DNA of 64,000 bases from Monarcha castaneiventris obscurior (taxonomy: Eukaryota; Chordata; Aves; Passeriformes; Monarchidae): NCBI GenBank assembly GCA_026261815.1, contig JAMPIT010000174.1, forward strand, positions 15,624,001 to 15,688,000. The letters are read 5' to 3'. Below, one piece after another: positions 49,101 through 61,965 of this stretch (positions are counted from its first letter, which is position 1; every line of letters begins with the position of its first letter). The notes under the pieces were generated by a model. That model worked only from the letters and a program-made list of their open reading frames with translations, made no database searches and was not told the origin of the DNA. The position numbers and the translations under genes are program-made.

Positions 49101-50110
49101 GATGTGCTATTTTCCTGCTGCTGCACTATCCTGAAAGCTTGAAATTATGCTACAAACTCATTGAAATCCTTTGTTGCTTTCAGTGACCATGTAAACCCTG
49201 TTCTGTATTCACAGTGAGGAGCTAAAATTGTAAACATTCTGCCTCAAAGAAATTAAGATATGTAAACACTTTCATTCCCCATCAACAGGCTTAGCCTGTG
49301 AACCCAGAGAACACTTCTATATCAATAGAATTGCGCAATTGTATGCTTTCCTTTCCAGCAGTGCAAACTTAGGTTCTCTCATTTTCATCATTCTCAAATA
49401 CACACTGATATTCAGTACAATGCCTTTGGTACACTGCACTGCTCTGAGCCTCATTGTCACCTTCCACACTGAGCAGCCAAAGCTCTTTAGAAAAGGGAAA
49501 GGACACAGAAGAAGCTGGAAAATGTTTATAAAGAACGGGTATGGTCAAAACCCTTTGATATAAAAAATAAACCATTATATTTAGCAAATGTTTCTCTTGC
49601 TGGTAGAAAAGTCTCTCTCAGGGCAAGAAGAAAGCAAGAGCTTTTCTCTCTTTCTTGCAAACTTCAATGGAAAAAAAAAAAGGAAAGAAAGCTTCCTTCA
49701 GGTTTTTAAAGTTCCTAATAAGAAGTGTTTGAATGTCTATTGTAATTTGAACAAATGTCTTATTGTCTAAATAAAACAGACTCCACAAGAAACACTTCCT
49801 CTATTATGGATTTTTCAAACACTGAAGGTGATTTTTTCCCCCTCTTGGCTGTATCTGTTGTTCTTCCTTCAATATTAATACTGACACTTCTCTATTAACT
49901 CATTTAGCGCTTGTGACACTGGATACAAAGACTCCATAATTACTACCCTTGCAATTCCACTTGAAGATTTCCACCAAGGCTGAAGTGTCTTGTTTTAGAC
50001 ACTGTACAGACAAAGGAAAAAACAGTCCTTGTCCCAGAGAGCATTGTATTTGAAAGGACAAAGCTGACAAAGCCAAATAAGCCAAGAAAGAAAGAAAAAA
50101 ATACTTAAAT
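46115..50110. other. Unique sequence with a candidate conserved element
   Basis: No gene is recognised. The AT-rich part at 46740-46960 is listed separately. 47150-47560 is more GC-rich without meaningful frames. Confidence 0.55.
46740..46960. promoter_or_regulatory. Candidate conserved element with homeodomain site cluster
   Basis: GGATTAATGATTAATTTTG and GTGATTAATTAATTACCGTA give at least four TAAT cores in about 90 bases. TTTGATATGCACTGATCTGA, ATCAATTTTATGC and CAAGGGGCTGACA follow. The sequence has no repeat features and looks enhancer-like. Of the candidate elements in this window it has the densest motif cluster, but no alignment supports it. Confidence 0.28.
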
Positions 50111-50222
50111 AGATTTGTCCAAGATCATACAACAGGGTTTGGTTTCTTGTTTGGGGTTTTTTGGGGGTTTTTTGGTTGGTTTTTCTTTTCAGATCAGAGG
50201 TCAAACCCGGGTCTGTTGACTT
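50111..50222 (-). mobile_element. Possible MIR SINE split by a GT-rich tract
   Basis: AGATTTGTCCAAGATCATAC at 50111 resembles the MIR block GACTTGCCCAAGGTCACACAG (reverse complement), and GAGGTCAAACCCGGGTCTGT at 50197 resembles the next block, GATTTGAACCCAGGTCTGTC. Between them lies 50136-50190, a T/G tract with several GGTTTTTTGG units. The tract would then have grown inside the SINE. Recognition is by eye. Confidence 0.38.
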
Positions 50223-51387
50223 TACATTAGCTTCTCATTTGCCTCTTCATAATCCCTTATAATTAATCTCCATCTATTTCAGAGTGTTTGCACTCTCAGG
50301 TCACATTCTTCCAAATGGCTTCTGATGGTCAGGTGACACCTTACAGAACTGTGACCTGCAAGGGCTGGAAAAATATATGGAAGAAAAACAAAGTCAGGGA
50401 AGTACTGAACTATGGCAATGTCCAGCCCAAATTAGCACATTGTTGTCTTAATAATTTACAGGAAAGAAAGAATCCATCTCTTAAAGAATAAAAAATCCTA
50501 AACTATATATTTAGCAAAGTGCTCTTCTGCTGCGCTGTTCATCAGTATCATGCTACATTGCCATGGGCAGGGGCACATAGAGAGCTCCATCCTTCAAGGA
50601 AGTGAGGTCAACCCTAAAATAATGTGGAGGTTTTGGAGCTGGAATGTTAGGACTAGGATTTTGTTTTTGTTTAGCTATATGTAAAATAAAACTTTAAATA
50701 TTTAGTTCCCTGTGCCCACTGTTTCTAAGCAGATGGGCTGCAGGTGGTAGGTGGGTTTGTGGAGATCCCTGTATTTCTTCTGACTCTTTATCCACCATCA
50801 TTTTTCAAGGAAACTCAGGATAACTTGTCAAGCAAACACCTCTCAGCAATTGGGCAATTAACATTCTTTCCTTACAGCCAGGATCTTGTAGCTTGAGATG
50901 CTCATGACCTCACTTTCTCCCAACCTGTGAGGTGAGAGGTACCTAAAACGTGCAGTCAAGCCCTGGGGAATGAGCGGCCATGAAGGAAACAGCAGGATGC
51001 TTACCTTGTGCCAGGGCATTCAGAGTTAGACTTTCCCTATGTAATTGCAAAATCGGAAAACCAAACCTAAACAATAATTTATTAATAATAGTAATAATAA
51101 TCATCATCACCACAAAATTTTCTTTACAATAACAGTCCTCTTTCAACATGAAATGCTGAGGGCTGAGGTCTGTGCCCCTGATCTGACAAGTTTTTGAGCA
51201 CAAGCTCTTCATCAGCATTTCAGAAAGCCACCAGTTGATGTGATTTGCTGAATGGTGGTGCCCAACACCTGAAAGTACCAAGCTGGTTGTTTCTTGGGCC
51301 TTTCTATTTGAGCTAATTCTACTATTTGGACTCCTTTTTACCAATAGTGGCTCTCCCTTAACATCACCTTGATTCAAAGAACCAAAG
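50223..51387. other. Unique non-coding sequence
   Basis: A TTGCCATGGGCAGGGGCACA string at about 50559 echoes the CR1 tail, but the flanks do not match. A small TAATAATAATCATCATC repeat lies at about 51085-51108. The 144-codon minus frame at 50943-51377 crosses that repeat and has no recognisable domain. Confidence 0.5.
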
Positions 51388-51537
<150 letters not shown>

Positions 51538-52670
51538 CAATTGGATTAATGAGACTGGTTGGTTTCCATTTGTTTCCCAAAAGAAGGGAAAAAAAAAGTA
51601 TAATTTTGGCTTGGCATCTGTCTTTCCTATTTTCTTCAGGCTTTTGCAACAACATAATACCTATTGCATATGTTACCATCTGGAGAATGGTAAATCACTG
51701 CTTTATAAGGTCCAAAAGTGTTATTATTCAATTTTAGAAAATAAAATTATAAAATAAAATAAAAATCCTTCCAAAGCAAAGGAGCTCTGGAATGTTTTCT
51801 AGAAGTGTAAGTAATACAAGACTTCATTTTGATACACAGGGAAGTGATATTTATTACAGCCTGGCCAGATTGCAAACAGATGTTGGTAGAAACGCAATCT
51901 ATTATTAAATTAATTTGCCTTTGCACCCCCAAGGGACCGTAGAACACAAAACAGATACATTCAATGAAAATAAAGTTTTCCAAAAAGGTTCAGCACTGGA
52001 GCACACACAATATGACAGTGCCAGAACCATCTTCTTCTCACAGCTCTGGATGTAAATATCCCAGTCCTAAGAGGTTCTGGTCACAGATGGTTTAAGGGGC
52101 AAGTGATTGCCCAGGGTGGAACTATGGAACTTTGTAAGGAGAAAGCAGATGAAGCAGCAGAGCTGATGTTGCCCTATCCATGTCAATCTCCCAGTTGATG
52201 GACAGGTGAAATGACAAGACAATATGGATTTGATATCCAGGATCAAAATAGAGGATTCAAAGGGGTGACTTGCCCGTTAGCACAGGAAAAGATTTGTCTT
52301 TGATCGTGGAGTGGGAATGGTGCATGATCCTGTTGAGCATTTCTGGGTGTTTGGGAAGAAATCGCTTTTGGTGAGAAACTAAGCTACAATTTGTCACCTT
52401 TACTGTTCTTTAGGATAAAGTGGAAGAAACTAGGGAAAATTCACAGGTGCTTAAGAATTGATTTTATGTCTACCAGAATGTGATTGTCAGGTTATAGCAA
52501 CATTTTTATTGCAGGTGTTCAAGCAATGCTAAAAGAAAATGTAAATATAATGTTTAGTGAACACCCAGCTTAGAGAGTTAGACAAGAAACTAGCAAATAA
52601 TGGTGCATAAGCCTGTTTGCTCAGCTGGCACAGGCCTGGTGTGAGCTGGGCAGCAGAATAAAACATGGAA
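51538..52670. other. Unique non-coding sequence
   Basis: Nothing recognised; a short AAAATAAAAT run lies at 51737-51767. Confidence 0.5.
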
Positions 52671-52746
52671 TGTAGGATCATTTGGGTTGGAAAAGACCTA
52701 TAAGATCATTGAGACCAGCCACAAAAGAGACCCCAAACTTAGCAGT
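52671..52746 (-). mobile_element. CR1 LINE fragment, 3' tail, antisense
   Basis: GTAGGATCATTTGGGTTGGA, AAAGACCTATAAGATCATTG, AGACCAGCCAC and CCCCAAACTTAGCAG follow the complement of the tail of a CR1 subfamily with a GGTTGGAAAAGACCT block. Only about 75 bases remain. Confidence 0.72.
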
Positions 52747-52942
52747 AGGGACAGAAATATCTGCTACTGTATTACAGCTACTGGTACCCTGCCTGGGTCA
52801 TTATGCAACTTAATACAAACCCCAGTAAAGTAGAGGTTTCCCTGAACACTGTGTATTTCCTGACATTCTGGGGTAGCCAGTACAGAGTGGGGTTCACACT
52901 TTGGGCTCTGCTTGAAGTCCACAGAAACTTAGAAGTCTAGAA

Positions 52943-53530
52943 TGGGTTGACCTTTGCTGGATGCCAGGTGCCCACCAAGCCTCTCTATCACTCCACTCCC
53001 CCTTCTGAGATGGACAGGGCAGACTAAATAAGATGGGACACAACTTGTAGGTTGAGATAAGTTTACTAAAATTGAGATACATTTACTAAACCAAAAGCAA
53101 AAGGTTGTGTGGTCACAAGAAAAGAGGGGGTGAAAAAGAGCATCAGCAAGTGGTGTTTGGCCACATCCACATCCCGGAAAGCAGGACTTCATCACATGGA
53201 GAGGGTGCTCCAGAAAGCAGTGTGTAAATAATGAATGGCCCACCCTTCCTCCTCTTTTTCTTAGCTTTTATATTGGAGCAGATGTCATACGGAATGTCCC
53301 TTTGGTCATTTTGGATCCATGTCCTGGCTGTGTCCCCTCCCAGGATCTTGTCCATTTCCAGCCTGCTGGTGAAGGGGGAATGTTGGAGAGGCAGTGCTGT
53401 GCCAGCTCTGCCTGGCAGTTCCCAAACACTGGGGTGTTATCAGCACTTTTCTAGACACCAGTGCACAGCACAGCTCTGTGGGGGCACCTGTGGGGAAATG
53501 AACTCCAGCCAGGCCCAAAGCAGTTCTGAT
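52943..53530 (-). mobile_element. Solo endogenous-retrovirus LTR (ERVL-like), minus strand
   Basis: About 590 bases follow, on the minus strand, an LTR family I recognise as abundant in passerines. The 5' end near 53528 is a CTTTGGGCCTGGCTGGAGTT block. A GGGAGGGGACACAGCCAGGA block and ACCAAAGGGACATTCCG follow, then a TATA box ATATAAAAG at 53265-53273. A TAAACTTATCTCAACCTACA block and the 3' end CTTGGTGGGCACCTGGCATC, GGTCAACCCA near 52943 complete it. No gag, pol or env sequence and no second LTR lie within reach on either side, so it is a solo LTR left by recombination. The exact ends and target duplication are not clear. Class (ERVL) is from memory and less certain than the LTR call. Confidence 0.82.
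53265..53273 (-). promoter_or_regulatory. TATA box of the solo LTR
   Basis: On the minus strand the sequence reads ATATAAAAG at the position where this LTR family has its TATA box, about 260 bases inside the 5' end. The LTR could have had promoter activity from the minus strand; present activity is unknown. Confidence 0.5.
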
Positions 53531-55009
53531 GAACAAATCTCAGGTTGGAGCGATTCTTGCTCTTGGGAGTGATGCTTCCCAAGCAGATGCCTAATGAGAG
53601 TGCATGCTTGCCCTCAAAATGCCAGTGGGATAGGAACTAATTTACAATTTCACTCAGCCAGATCTTTCAAAACCATTTTATTGATCTCTTGGATTGTGCT
53701 GGTTTACAAGGAAACATGAACGTAAATACCATAATTGGGGTATCCATGCTGCCCACTGTGTTTTTGCATTTGTAATCTCTTTTGCCAGGAGTCTCTCTAA
53801 GATCTGGATATTCAATTTGAACTGAATTCTTGAAAAGTGATACAGTGTTTCTGAGGGGCTGTATATGGCAATGCTTCAGGGATGAAAAAAATAAAATAAA
53901 TCATTTAAAATATTCTTAGCTAGGATTAGGACAAAAGTGTATTCTGCCAAGTAATAAGATTTTAAAGATAACATTTGGGCTGTCAGGAAGGGTTTTTATT
54001 TTAATAAAGTGATAACTGGGGGCCAATCTCATTATTCTTATCTTTCTTAAAATCTGAGAAAAATCTGTAAGGAAGATAGAAGTGGGAAACTCTTTCCCTC
54101 TTTTCTTCCTGCCAAGGAGGGAAGGATGAGAACTGAGCCTTGAACCAGCTCTCTCCAGCCTCTGAGTTTGCTCCAAGAGCTCAGGCCATCAGCATTATGA
54201 AAATCTGTGAGCTGGAAGCAACTCTGGAACTAAAACCTCATGTCCTCTCCTATCCTCCTGCCCAGCCGGAGCACAGAGGGCTTGGAGCCCTGTGGAAGCA
54301 GCTTTTCCCAGGGAGCCATCACCATCCCTGGTTCCCTTCAGACTGGATTAACGTGACATGACCACCTGGGGTGGCTTACACCTCTCTCTTTGTCCCAGCA
54401 TCTTTCCAGTAGCTGTTGCTGAGTTGCTGATGTCTTTGTTCTTATTTATTTATTTCCCTATTTGCTTTTAAATTTCTGTGTGCCTGAATTCTGTGAAAAA
54501 AACTTGCAACTTCCAGCATTGAGTGGTTTTAGGCATTTTTCATTCCAGCCTCGTGCTCCCAGGAATGGTAAGCAGAGCCTGTAGGAAGTTGCAGTTTGAC
54601 TTGCACTCATCTGGAGTGAGTCGCTGCTGCCTGGGAGCTGCTTCTTGCACAGATGCCATCCTGGCAGCCCAGAAACATTTTAGACAGTATTGATTGTGAT
54701 AATAAGGAGCAACAATGGGCAGTTCACAGGACTGGGAGTGATCATTATATTTTGAAAATGCAAATTTCTTCTCGCTGCCACTGATTACTGCTGTTTATCA
54801 ACTCACTAAGACCTAAAATCTGAATAATCCTCACAAATTTTAGGAGAAGAAACAATAATAAAAGCTTCCTTTCTTCTTCATAATTGTGGGGTTTTAGTTT
54901 AATAATGTAATGAGCCCAGATAGACTTATGTTCCTAGTAGAATATAAAATAAACCAAATGGAACCATTTGTAATCAGGATTTTATCCGAGCAATGTACTG
55001 TCTGTATCA

Positions 55010-55190
55010 CCCACTGCCTATAAGATTGTGTTCCATTATATTGCAGCAGTAATAGGAAAGAAACTAAACTATTTGCATCAACAATAACGCAACCAATTTT
55101 CAAGACTTGCATGTCAAAAATCCATTATTCCAGACATGATTACCTGGAACTGCCGATAACAATTGTCACCAATTACACTTTTTTACAATG
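55010..55190. promoter_or_regulatory. Candidate conserved non-coding element
   Basis: It contains CCATTATATTGCAGCAGTAA, CTATTTGCATCAACAATAAC (octamer-like ATTTGCAT beside a SOX-like AACAAT), GACATGATTACCTGGAACTG and AACAATTGTCACCAATTACAC. The juxtaposed POU and SOX-type motifs are suggestive. This is inference from motif content only. Confidence 0.25.
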
Positions 55191-56045
55191 TAGCAAGATT
55201 TTAATTTCTTTTTCCTCACCCCATCTTTTTTCCTCTTTCTTTTTGTCCTTTTTTTTTCATCTCCATCACTTAGATTAGAACATCACATTTGGTACAGGAA
55301 GCAGATGTTAACATGGAAAGACAGAACATCTCAATTTTCGCACTGTTAATTCAGCTTACTGAGCCAATTTCACAATTCTCACATTCCTCTAGTCCTAAGA
55401 GAAAATGCTAATTTAGATTGTTAAAACTGACACAGGTTAGGGTATAAAGGATAATTAGCATAAGATCCTACACAAAGTGTTTTTAGCACCATTAATCAAC
55501 TCCCACCTATGCATACACATTTTTAGACAGAAGTGGTGTTGAATAGTTCTGAAAATACTCTGTAATACTTTAAAAAAAACCCAAAACCCCCCTGTAAAAT
55601 TTGGTTGCAAGCAGTTTCCAGTGAAAGTACCTAACATGCAGCTAAACCAGATCTTATATTTTACACATGAGAATTATTAAAAGCTCATAAAAGCATTCTA
55701 GAAAAAATACCTGTAGGATTTTTAAGATTGTAGGGGATGTGGTAAAATGCAGAAAAATGTCAAAATGCTTTAGCTAGTTTGGAGTTTTTCCACTTTCTCA
55801 TCCCAGAAAACTTAGTCAGAATTACATAAAAGAATACAATTCTGCATTTCACTCCATTTCATTTATACACATAGATTTCAAGTCAATTAGGTTTTCATTA
55901 GTACAAACTGGTTTTATCTTCCTTGAAAATGCTACTTTGGATAGGAAAATCCAATATAATTTTAGAAAGCTTCATCTAGAAATATTTTCTGCATAAAATG
56001 TATGTTACAGTTACAGTTCATATTATTCCTTTTAAACGATTTTAA

Positions 56046-56067
56046 ATTATATATTATATTATATAAT
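56046..56067. repeat. AT-only 22-nt inverted repeat
   Basis: ATTATATA and TATATAAT arms flank TTATAT. All bases are A or T, so the symmetry is weak evidence of anything beyond composition. Confidence 0.45.
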
Positions 56068-59000
56068 CGCCAAAGTGATAATATGAACTACACTAGAAAG
56101 AATTCCTAAAATTAATAAATTAAATAAAGATACTAGGAATATTAATTTAGGACAGTGAGGTTTTACAATTTAAATTACTGTCTTGTTGATCATTGTAGCA
56201 AGTTCCATAAAAAAACAGTGTCTTTCCTAAGTCAGAAAAACACAGAAGTAAAAATTCCAGCTGCCAGGGACAGAGAGTTTTAGGCATTTTTAATGCTAAA
56301 GCAGACAAGTCAAGTAATTATTGTCTCTAATTGACACTTCCACAAGATGTAACAATTTTTACAGTACCCACAGAAAAGTGGCACTTAAAAAGGTGAGAAA
56401 TTATTTCCTGCCTTGGGAAAAAGAAAAAAAAAATAAAAGAAAAAGAAGGGAAATCACATGCTTTTCTAATCTGAGCTTTGCAGAGGGAAAGACTGGCCAA
56501 GCACTTCAAGGTCTGAATCAGCAAATCACTTAAGCACATACTCCATTTTAAGCATGTGCATATTAACACTTGACTGAAAGGCTATTTTTATTCTCTGACT
56601 GGCATTCTTAACTGCTTTACTGGTGCTGCGTGTGCTCAGTTTAGGTGAAAACCCTGTTCTGGATGGGATTCAGCTTCAGATTTTGACAATTAGTTTTAAT
56701 TCTGCAGGGGCTTCTGTGAGAGAAAGAAGGATTTACAGCTGTTGCACCATCCAGCACAGACACAGGGCTGATTCAGCTGCCTAACACGCATCTAATCTTT
56801 TGTGCCCTGCAGGTAACTCAGGTCATCTTGACTTCTAATTCCTGCTAAAGAGGGGCCTGAGTCTTCTTGAGGTCTGTGTCACATCTGCCAGCCCTGCAGA
56901 TCTCAAGGGGTTGTTGTGTTAAGTGTTAGTAGATACCTAACTTAGCAATTCTAAGAAGTTATTTTCCAGTACAGTCAGGAGTGTTTGAACCAGTTTGTCC
57001 TTATTCTGACGTACTGCCAGTTGAGAGACCACTGAGAATCCCGCTTGGAGCTGCTCCTCCAGGAGGCAAAGGTCCCTGTATGTCATGTGTCATTGTCAGT
57101 AAGCACCATGAGAACATCTTAAACACACTCAAGCATCTCAAATAATGCTAAATGCCTGTGTGGTCAACGAAACTGAGCTCAATGGAGATGAGAGTTATTC
57201 AGCTGGTCCCTCATTTGACAAGCTGAAGAACTGTAAAGGCTCTGTGGACAAAATTGAACCTATTCAGTTGTGAGCATACATCCCAGACACCTCATTTGGA
57301 GCTGGAACCTCATCCAGTCCTCAGAGATGCATCCACTCACCTATGAGCAGACATCTGGTGCCATTTCAGGTGCCAGGGGCTATACACGACAGCTGCACAG
57401 ACCTGGCAAATGTGATGCAGAACCTGAGGGAGACCTGTGACCTTTAGGAATGGGAACTGGAGGCCAGCACACAAGTTCAAGTAAAGAGTTGAATTTAATA
57501 CCATATTAACAGGCTTACACAGAAGTATTCATTAATGCACTTTGTTAAATCAGACCTGAGCAATCAATAGCATTACTTCCTCCAGTGGTGCAAAATCAGA
57601 GAACGGCTGCTGGAACAGAAAATATACAAATCAGAGTTCACAAAGTACAATCCACCTCTTCTGCTCTTTGTAAGCTAAGCTACATTTTCCTTAGACAAAA
57701 GTTTCTGGGCAAATATACACAGGTATTGTAGAAATGATTGAAGGAGTTTTTCACTCTTTTTTACAGCTCACCCAAAGAAATAGATCTCCTCACCCAACCA
57801 CAGGAAGCTGTATTTATCAGAAATAATCTATGCTCTAATTGACTTTTTAACTGCCATGCATCTCCTTTGTTCATTGTAAAGAAGCTCTTATTGACCACAG
57901 CAAGCTCTGCTTCGCAATAGACAGTGCACAAAAGACAGATACTTTATACTGGAACCACTAATAAATATCAGTATGAGGTCTGGGCTGAAAGAAAGAGCAA
58001 ACCATCATACTAATTTACACATTGAAGTTGTTAGTATGGCAAATAAAGCCAAAGGAGGAAATTCTCAGTATCCAATGAACACCAGACTAGCTGGCCCGCA
58101 CGAAGAGATTAAACCTATATTTATTTTGGTTTCCACGTACATTGGTCCATGATGGAATTAAAAATGAGTGCTGTCCAATCTCTTTGTTTGTTTTCTTTTT
58201 TTCCTAATGAACAGTGAATTTATTGATTTACTGAAACATAAATCTTTAAAGAATAAATAAAAATCTCTGGAAACGGAGGCAAAATCACTAATTATTTTCA
58301 GCCATGAAGACAATGAAAAAGAAAGGGGACCTTTCAAGAATGTAATATTATTTTATTTCACTATTTAAAAATACATGGTTTTACTTTCACCAGAACTAAC
58401 TGACTTCATGTTTTGGAAGAGTACCTTGTACTTAATCAAATCATCTCCACTGACAGACAAAAGATCAAGTAATGACATCAACTAACCTTAGAAAGATAAT
58501 AAGTAAATTTATGTGTTTGTATTGATGAAACACTTGAGCAGATATAACTGTGCAATTTTTTTTTATTTTGTTGGAAGAATTTGCTGTAGCTAATTTCCCC
58601 ACCTTTTTTGTGTGGCTACCAAACAGAAAAGAAACTGAATTATTTACCCAGATCTAGTGCCAACAAGTATGTCAATTAGTGTTAAGTATTGTAGTTTTTT
58701 TTTTATTGAGCCATATGTCCACTTGGGCTAAGATTGAGGCCAGCTGCTAATTTTATACAAGATATAAACAGATGCTAGGTAGCAAATCTTGATGTTTCCT
58801 TGCCTAAGATTAAAACTACACATTTACAAGGAAAATTATTTCTTTAGTGATTGTTGCAGGTCGACCACGTCTAGGGTAATGACCCTTTCACATGAAACCA
58901 CTTTTCTCGACCTGTTTTCATGGATGTTTTTCTTTTCACTTCCTTCTGCGTGGCTCACAGAAGAGGTAGATACCCACAGGCACATACCTGAGAAACAAGT

Positions 59001-61814
59001 ACTTTTGCTTAGACTCTTCACAAACAACTCCCTGGATTCTGTTTCCAGATGGAATATGAAGGCACTCAGATGCCTTGAATAGATTTTCATATATACTGGT
59101 CCTTTGCCAACAGAAAGGCCCAGAAACAGAAGAGTTCCTAAGTGGATGCAGCATCCAGAAATATTAAGCCATTAGGTAGATCAATTTCCTTCTCAGCCAC
59201 CTGCTTGGGGATCTTGTACAAACATTGCCCCTTGCACACTGAGGTACACAGACCATTTGTTGTCTTGAAAATCTCATCAAAAACTATTTATCCTTGTTTA
59301 TGTAGACTATAAAACTTTCAAAGTCTACTTGTTTCTAGTGCAGGACTATCCTGGGGCTAATATCCCATTCTGTCTGTTTAAAAGCACCTTGTAAAAAATG
59401 TCCTTTTTTTTCCTGCAAAAGCTTTTTGCTCAAGCTTCCAGAAGAAACTAGCTACATAATGGTGTTTGACTTGCATATCTCATAATGAAATGCTAATCTA
59501 AACAAATGTAAAATAACCCTAGAGCAGCTTTTTTTTTTTTTTTTTGGATAAACAAGAGCTACTCTCCTCCAGAGCTGACACTTTTAGGACTACACTGATG
59601 TGCTAATTTCTCATAAGTATGGATTTGGTGCTTATCTCTGTAAAGAATATATAGAATGATAACCTGGTTGTACTTCACTGTATGTTCAGCCTCATGCAAA
59701 AGTGAAATCCACAGCCTTTTTCTAAATTACTTCCTCTCTTGATATATGGACCTTATTTACAGCCTCCCTTTGTGCAACCATAACACCATCACACAGGGCT
59801 TAGGTTCTGAAAACCATAGCAATTGCCTGAAAATTGATTTGATGTCTTTTGCCCATCCCTCCCTCAGGTCCCTCAAGACATTTTAATATGAGCCGTGACA
59901 TTATGATGGATGAAATCTGGCATTTTACTGTAGCAATGCTACTCCCATGTGGAAAATAACAGCTTGTTCAAAGCCCATCTTCCAGCCAGATTTAGGATAT
60001 ACACTAAGCCACATCTTCAGTCTCCCCCTTCTCTCTACTCTTTCACAATATCCTTTGCAAACAGCTTCATTTTGTACATCAACCTGTCTCAGCACCAGAT
60101 TTTTGCTAATCCTCGCCACTCTGTGTATCTACCTTGGAGCACACAGGCTACAGCTACACCCTTTCGCTCCCCAAACTCTCTTGGACATGCAAGCAACTCA
60201 GCTAATTCACCGGTAATTACCTGAACAGAAAAGGAATCTGGTTAATATGTGGAATAATTCACTGTAAATCACCTCTGACAACATGAAGCTCCTGGTGAAC
60301 TGTAAGTGCAGTGATAACATGTTACACCCAAGCTGAAGTAATGAGCCAGTTCTTGTAGATGTTTGTGTGCTTAATTTACCCAGCTGAAGCCCAGGCAAGG
60401 CAAAGAGGATTTTGGCTTTCTGTATTCTGGAGAAAATTTTAGATAACTAGAACATTTAGGAACATCTAGTGTTCATCTGAGAAAACTTCCTCTGTCATCA
60501 ACTGTTGCAATTGTTTATTTTGTTCATAAATAAAGTTGAAATCACACTGGAAAGCATTTTGCTTCTTATTCAACCTTAAATTCCTGAAAAAGTGGCTGTC
60601 TATTTTTGTTCATTAAAAGCCCATATGGTCATAGGATAAGCTGAACCCTGAGTTTTCTTCTCTGACAGTGATGGGAATGCAGCATGACTAAATCAGATGT
60701 GGACATCTCTAATGAGAACTAAACCAGGGGAAGCAGCAATACCAACAAGAGCTGCCTTCCAAAGCCAGCTAGGAAACCTCAGCAGGAAACAACATTTTTG
60801 CTGCAACACAAGAATATCCTTGGAGGCATAGTTCCATTTCTATTTCCACTGGACTTTATATGGTTTGTGTTGATTTGAGCTGTTCACACTCACTGCTGTC
60901 TGCTGGGGAATGCTGTTAATTTTTAAATAGGAGAAGTGCACTGCAAAGCCATTAACAATACATTTTAAACTGTTGATGCATGAGATGCAGAAAGTGTCAA
61001 GGAAATTTTGCAAACATTTCTGTGTAGATTGGTTCTTATTTGGCCATGGGATTTTGGCACCCAAAATGCCAGGATCCACCTTCTCTCAGTAATCACACAG
61101 GTGGTCATTAGAGGAAAAATGGGTTCTGTCAGGATTTTGAGGGCAATAAAAGCCATTAGCACCTGTCTATATCCTGGGACCATGAGGCCCTGTCCCAGCA
61201 GTGTGGTTGGATAACACCGTCCTACCCCACACAGCAAATTCCTGGTTTCATTTCAGTTCCAGCAAGGATTTGTATCCCCTGCCTTGTGTGCAAATCCCAA
61301 ATCTCACGCTGCAAAAAATGTGGGGAAAAAAATGGAGTACAGAGTGGTTGAGGACTCGTAGTTGAATAACCCCTTAACTGTGAAGAGGAGCAGAGTTGCA
61401 CCCACTTTTCCATCTCTGCTGCACATTACACTCTGAGTCAGCAGCTTCCCCAAGCAATCTTTTTGAACCCTAAACACTTGCACATAGCTTTAAAGTGCAA
61501 ATGAATGCATTCGTATGTGAAGCAGATATTTATGACTCCAGCTCTGAAAAAATAGAGTTTTCTTGTCTCTTCTGCCTTAAAATGTACACACATTTTGAGA
61601 CCAAATATTTCATCATATGTTACCTTAACTGACAATAGAAAAGTGTCTGTATAGTTCATGGAACATTATTGAACTATGCGTTGACACTTGATTTGATATA
61701 GAAAAATAATAATAATAAAAAAGCCTGAAAGACTTTTGTCATTTATTTCAGTCTACTGTTTTTCCTCCTGCCCTTTAGCAAATTTTTGATTTAGTTTAGC
61801 TATTTCATATTGTG

Positions 61815-61965
61815 CTCTTCTCTTCTCTTCTCTTCTCTTCTCTTCTCTTCTCTTCTCTTCTCTTCTCTTCTCTTCTCTTCTCTTCTCTTCTCTTCTCTTC
61901 TCTTCTCTTCTCTTCTCTTCTCTTCTCTTCTCTTCTCTTCTCTTCTCTTCTCTTCTCTTCTCTTC
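61815..61965. repeat. (TCTTC)n pentanucleotide microsatellite, about 150 bp
   Basis: About 30 uninterrupted pentamer units, all pyrimidine on the plus strand. The perfection of the array suggests it is young or still changing in length. The minus frames encode REEKR repeats, which are artefacts. Confidence 0.98.

Larger units (their letters stand above)
53531..61814. other. Long unique non-coding stretch
   Basis: More than 8 kb without a recognised repeat family. It includes a 22-base AT palindrome (56046-56067), a 17-T run (59529-59545), a candidate conserved element (55010-55190) and a slightly GC-richer stretch at 56800-57480 with no frames. Frames reach at most 97 codons and have no recognisable domain. 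Confidence 0.5.

Noticed and set aside
50555..50620. GCCATGGGCAGGGGCACA string like the CR1 tail
   Set aside because: Only about 18 bases match; neighbouring blocks expected on either side are absent.
50943..51377. 144-codon minus frame
   Set aside because: Crosses a trinucleotide repeat and has no recognisable domain; length compatible with chance.
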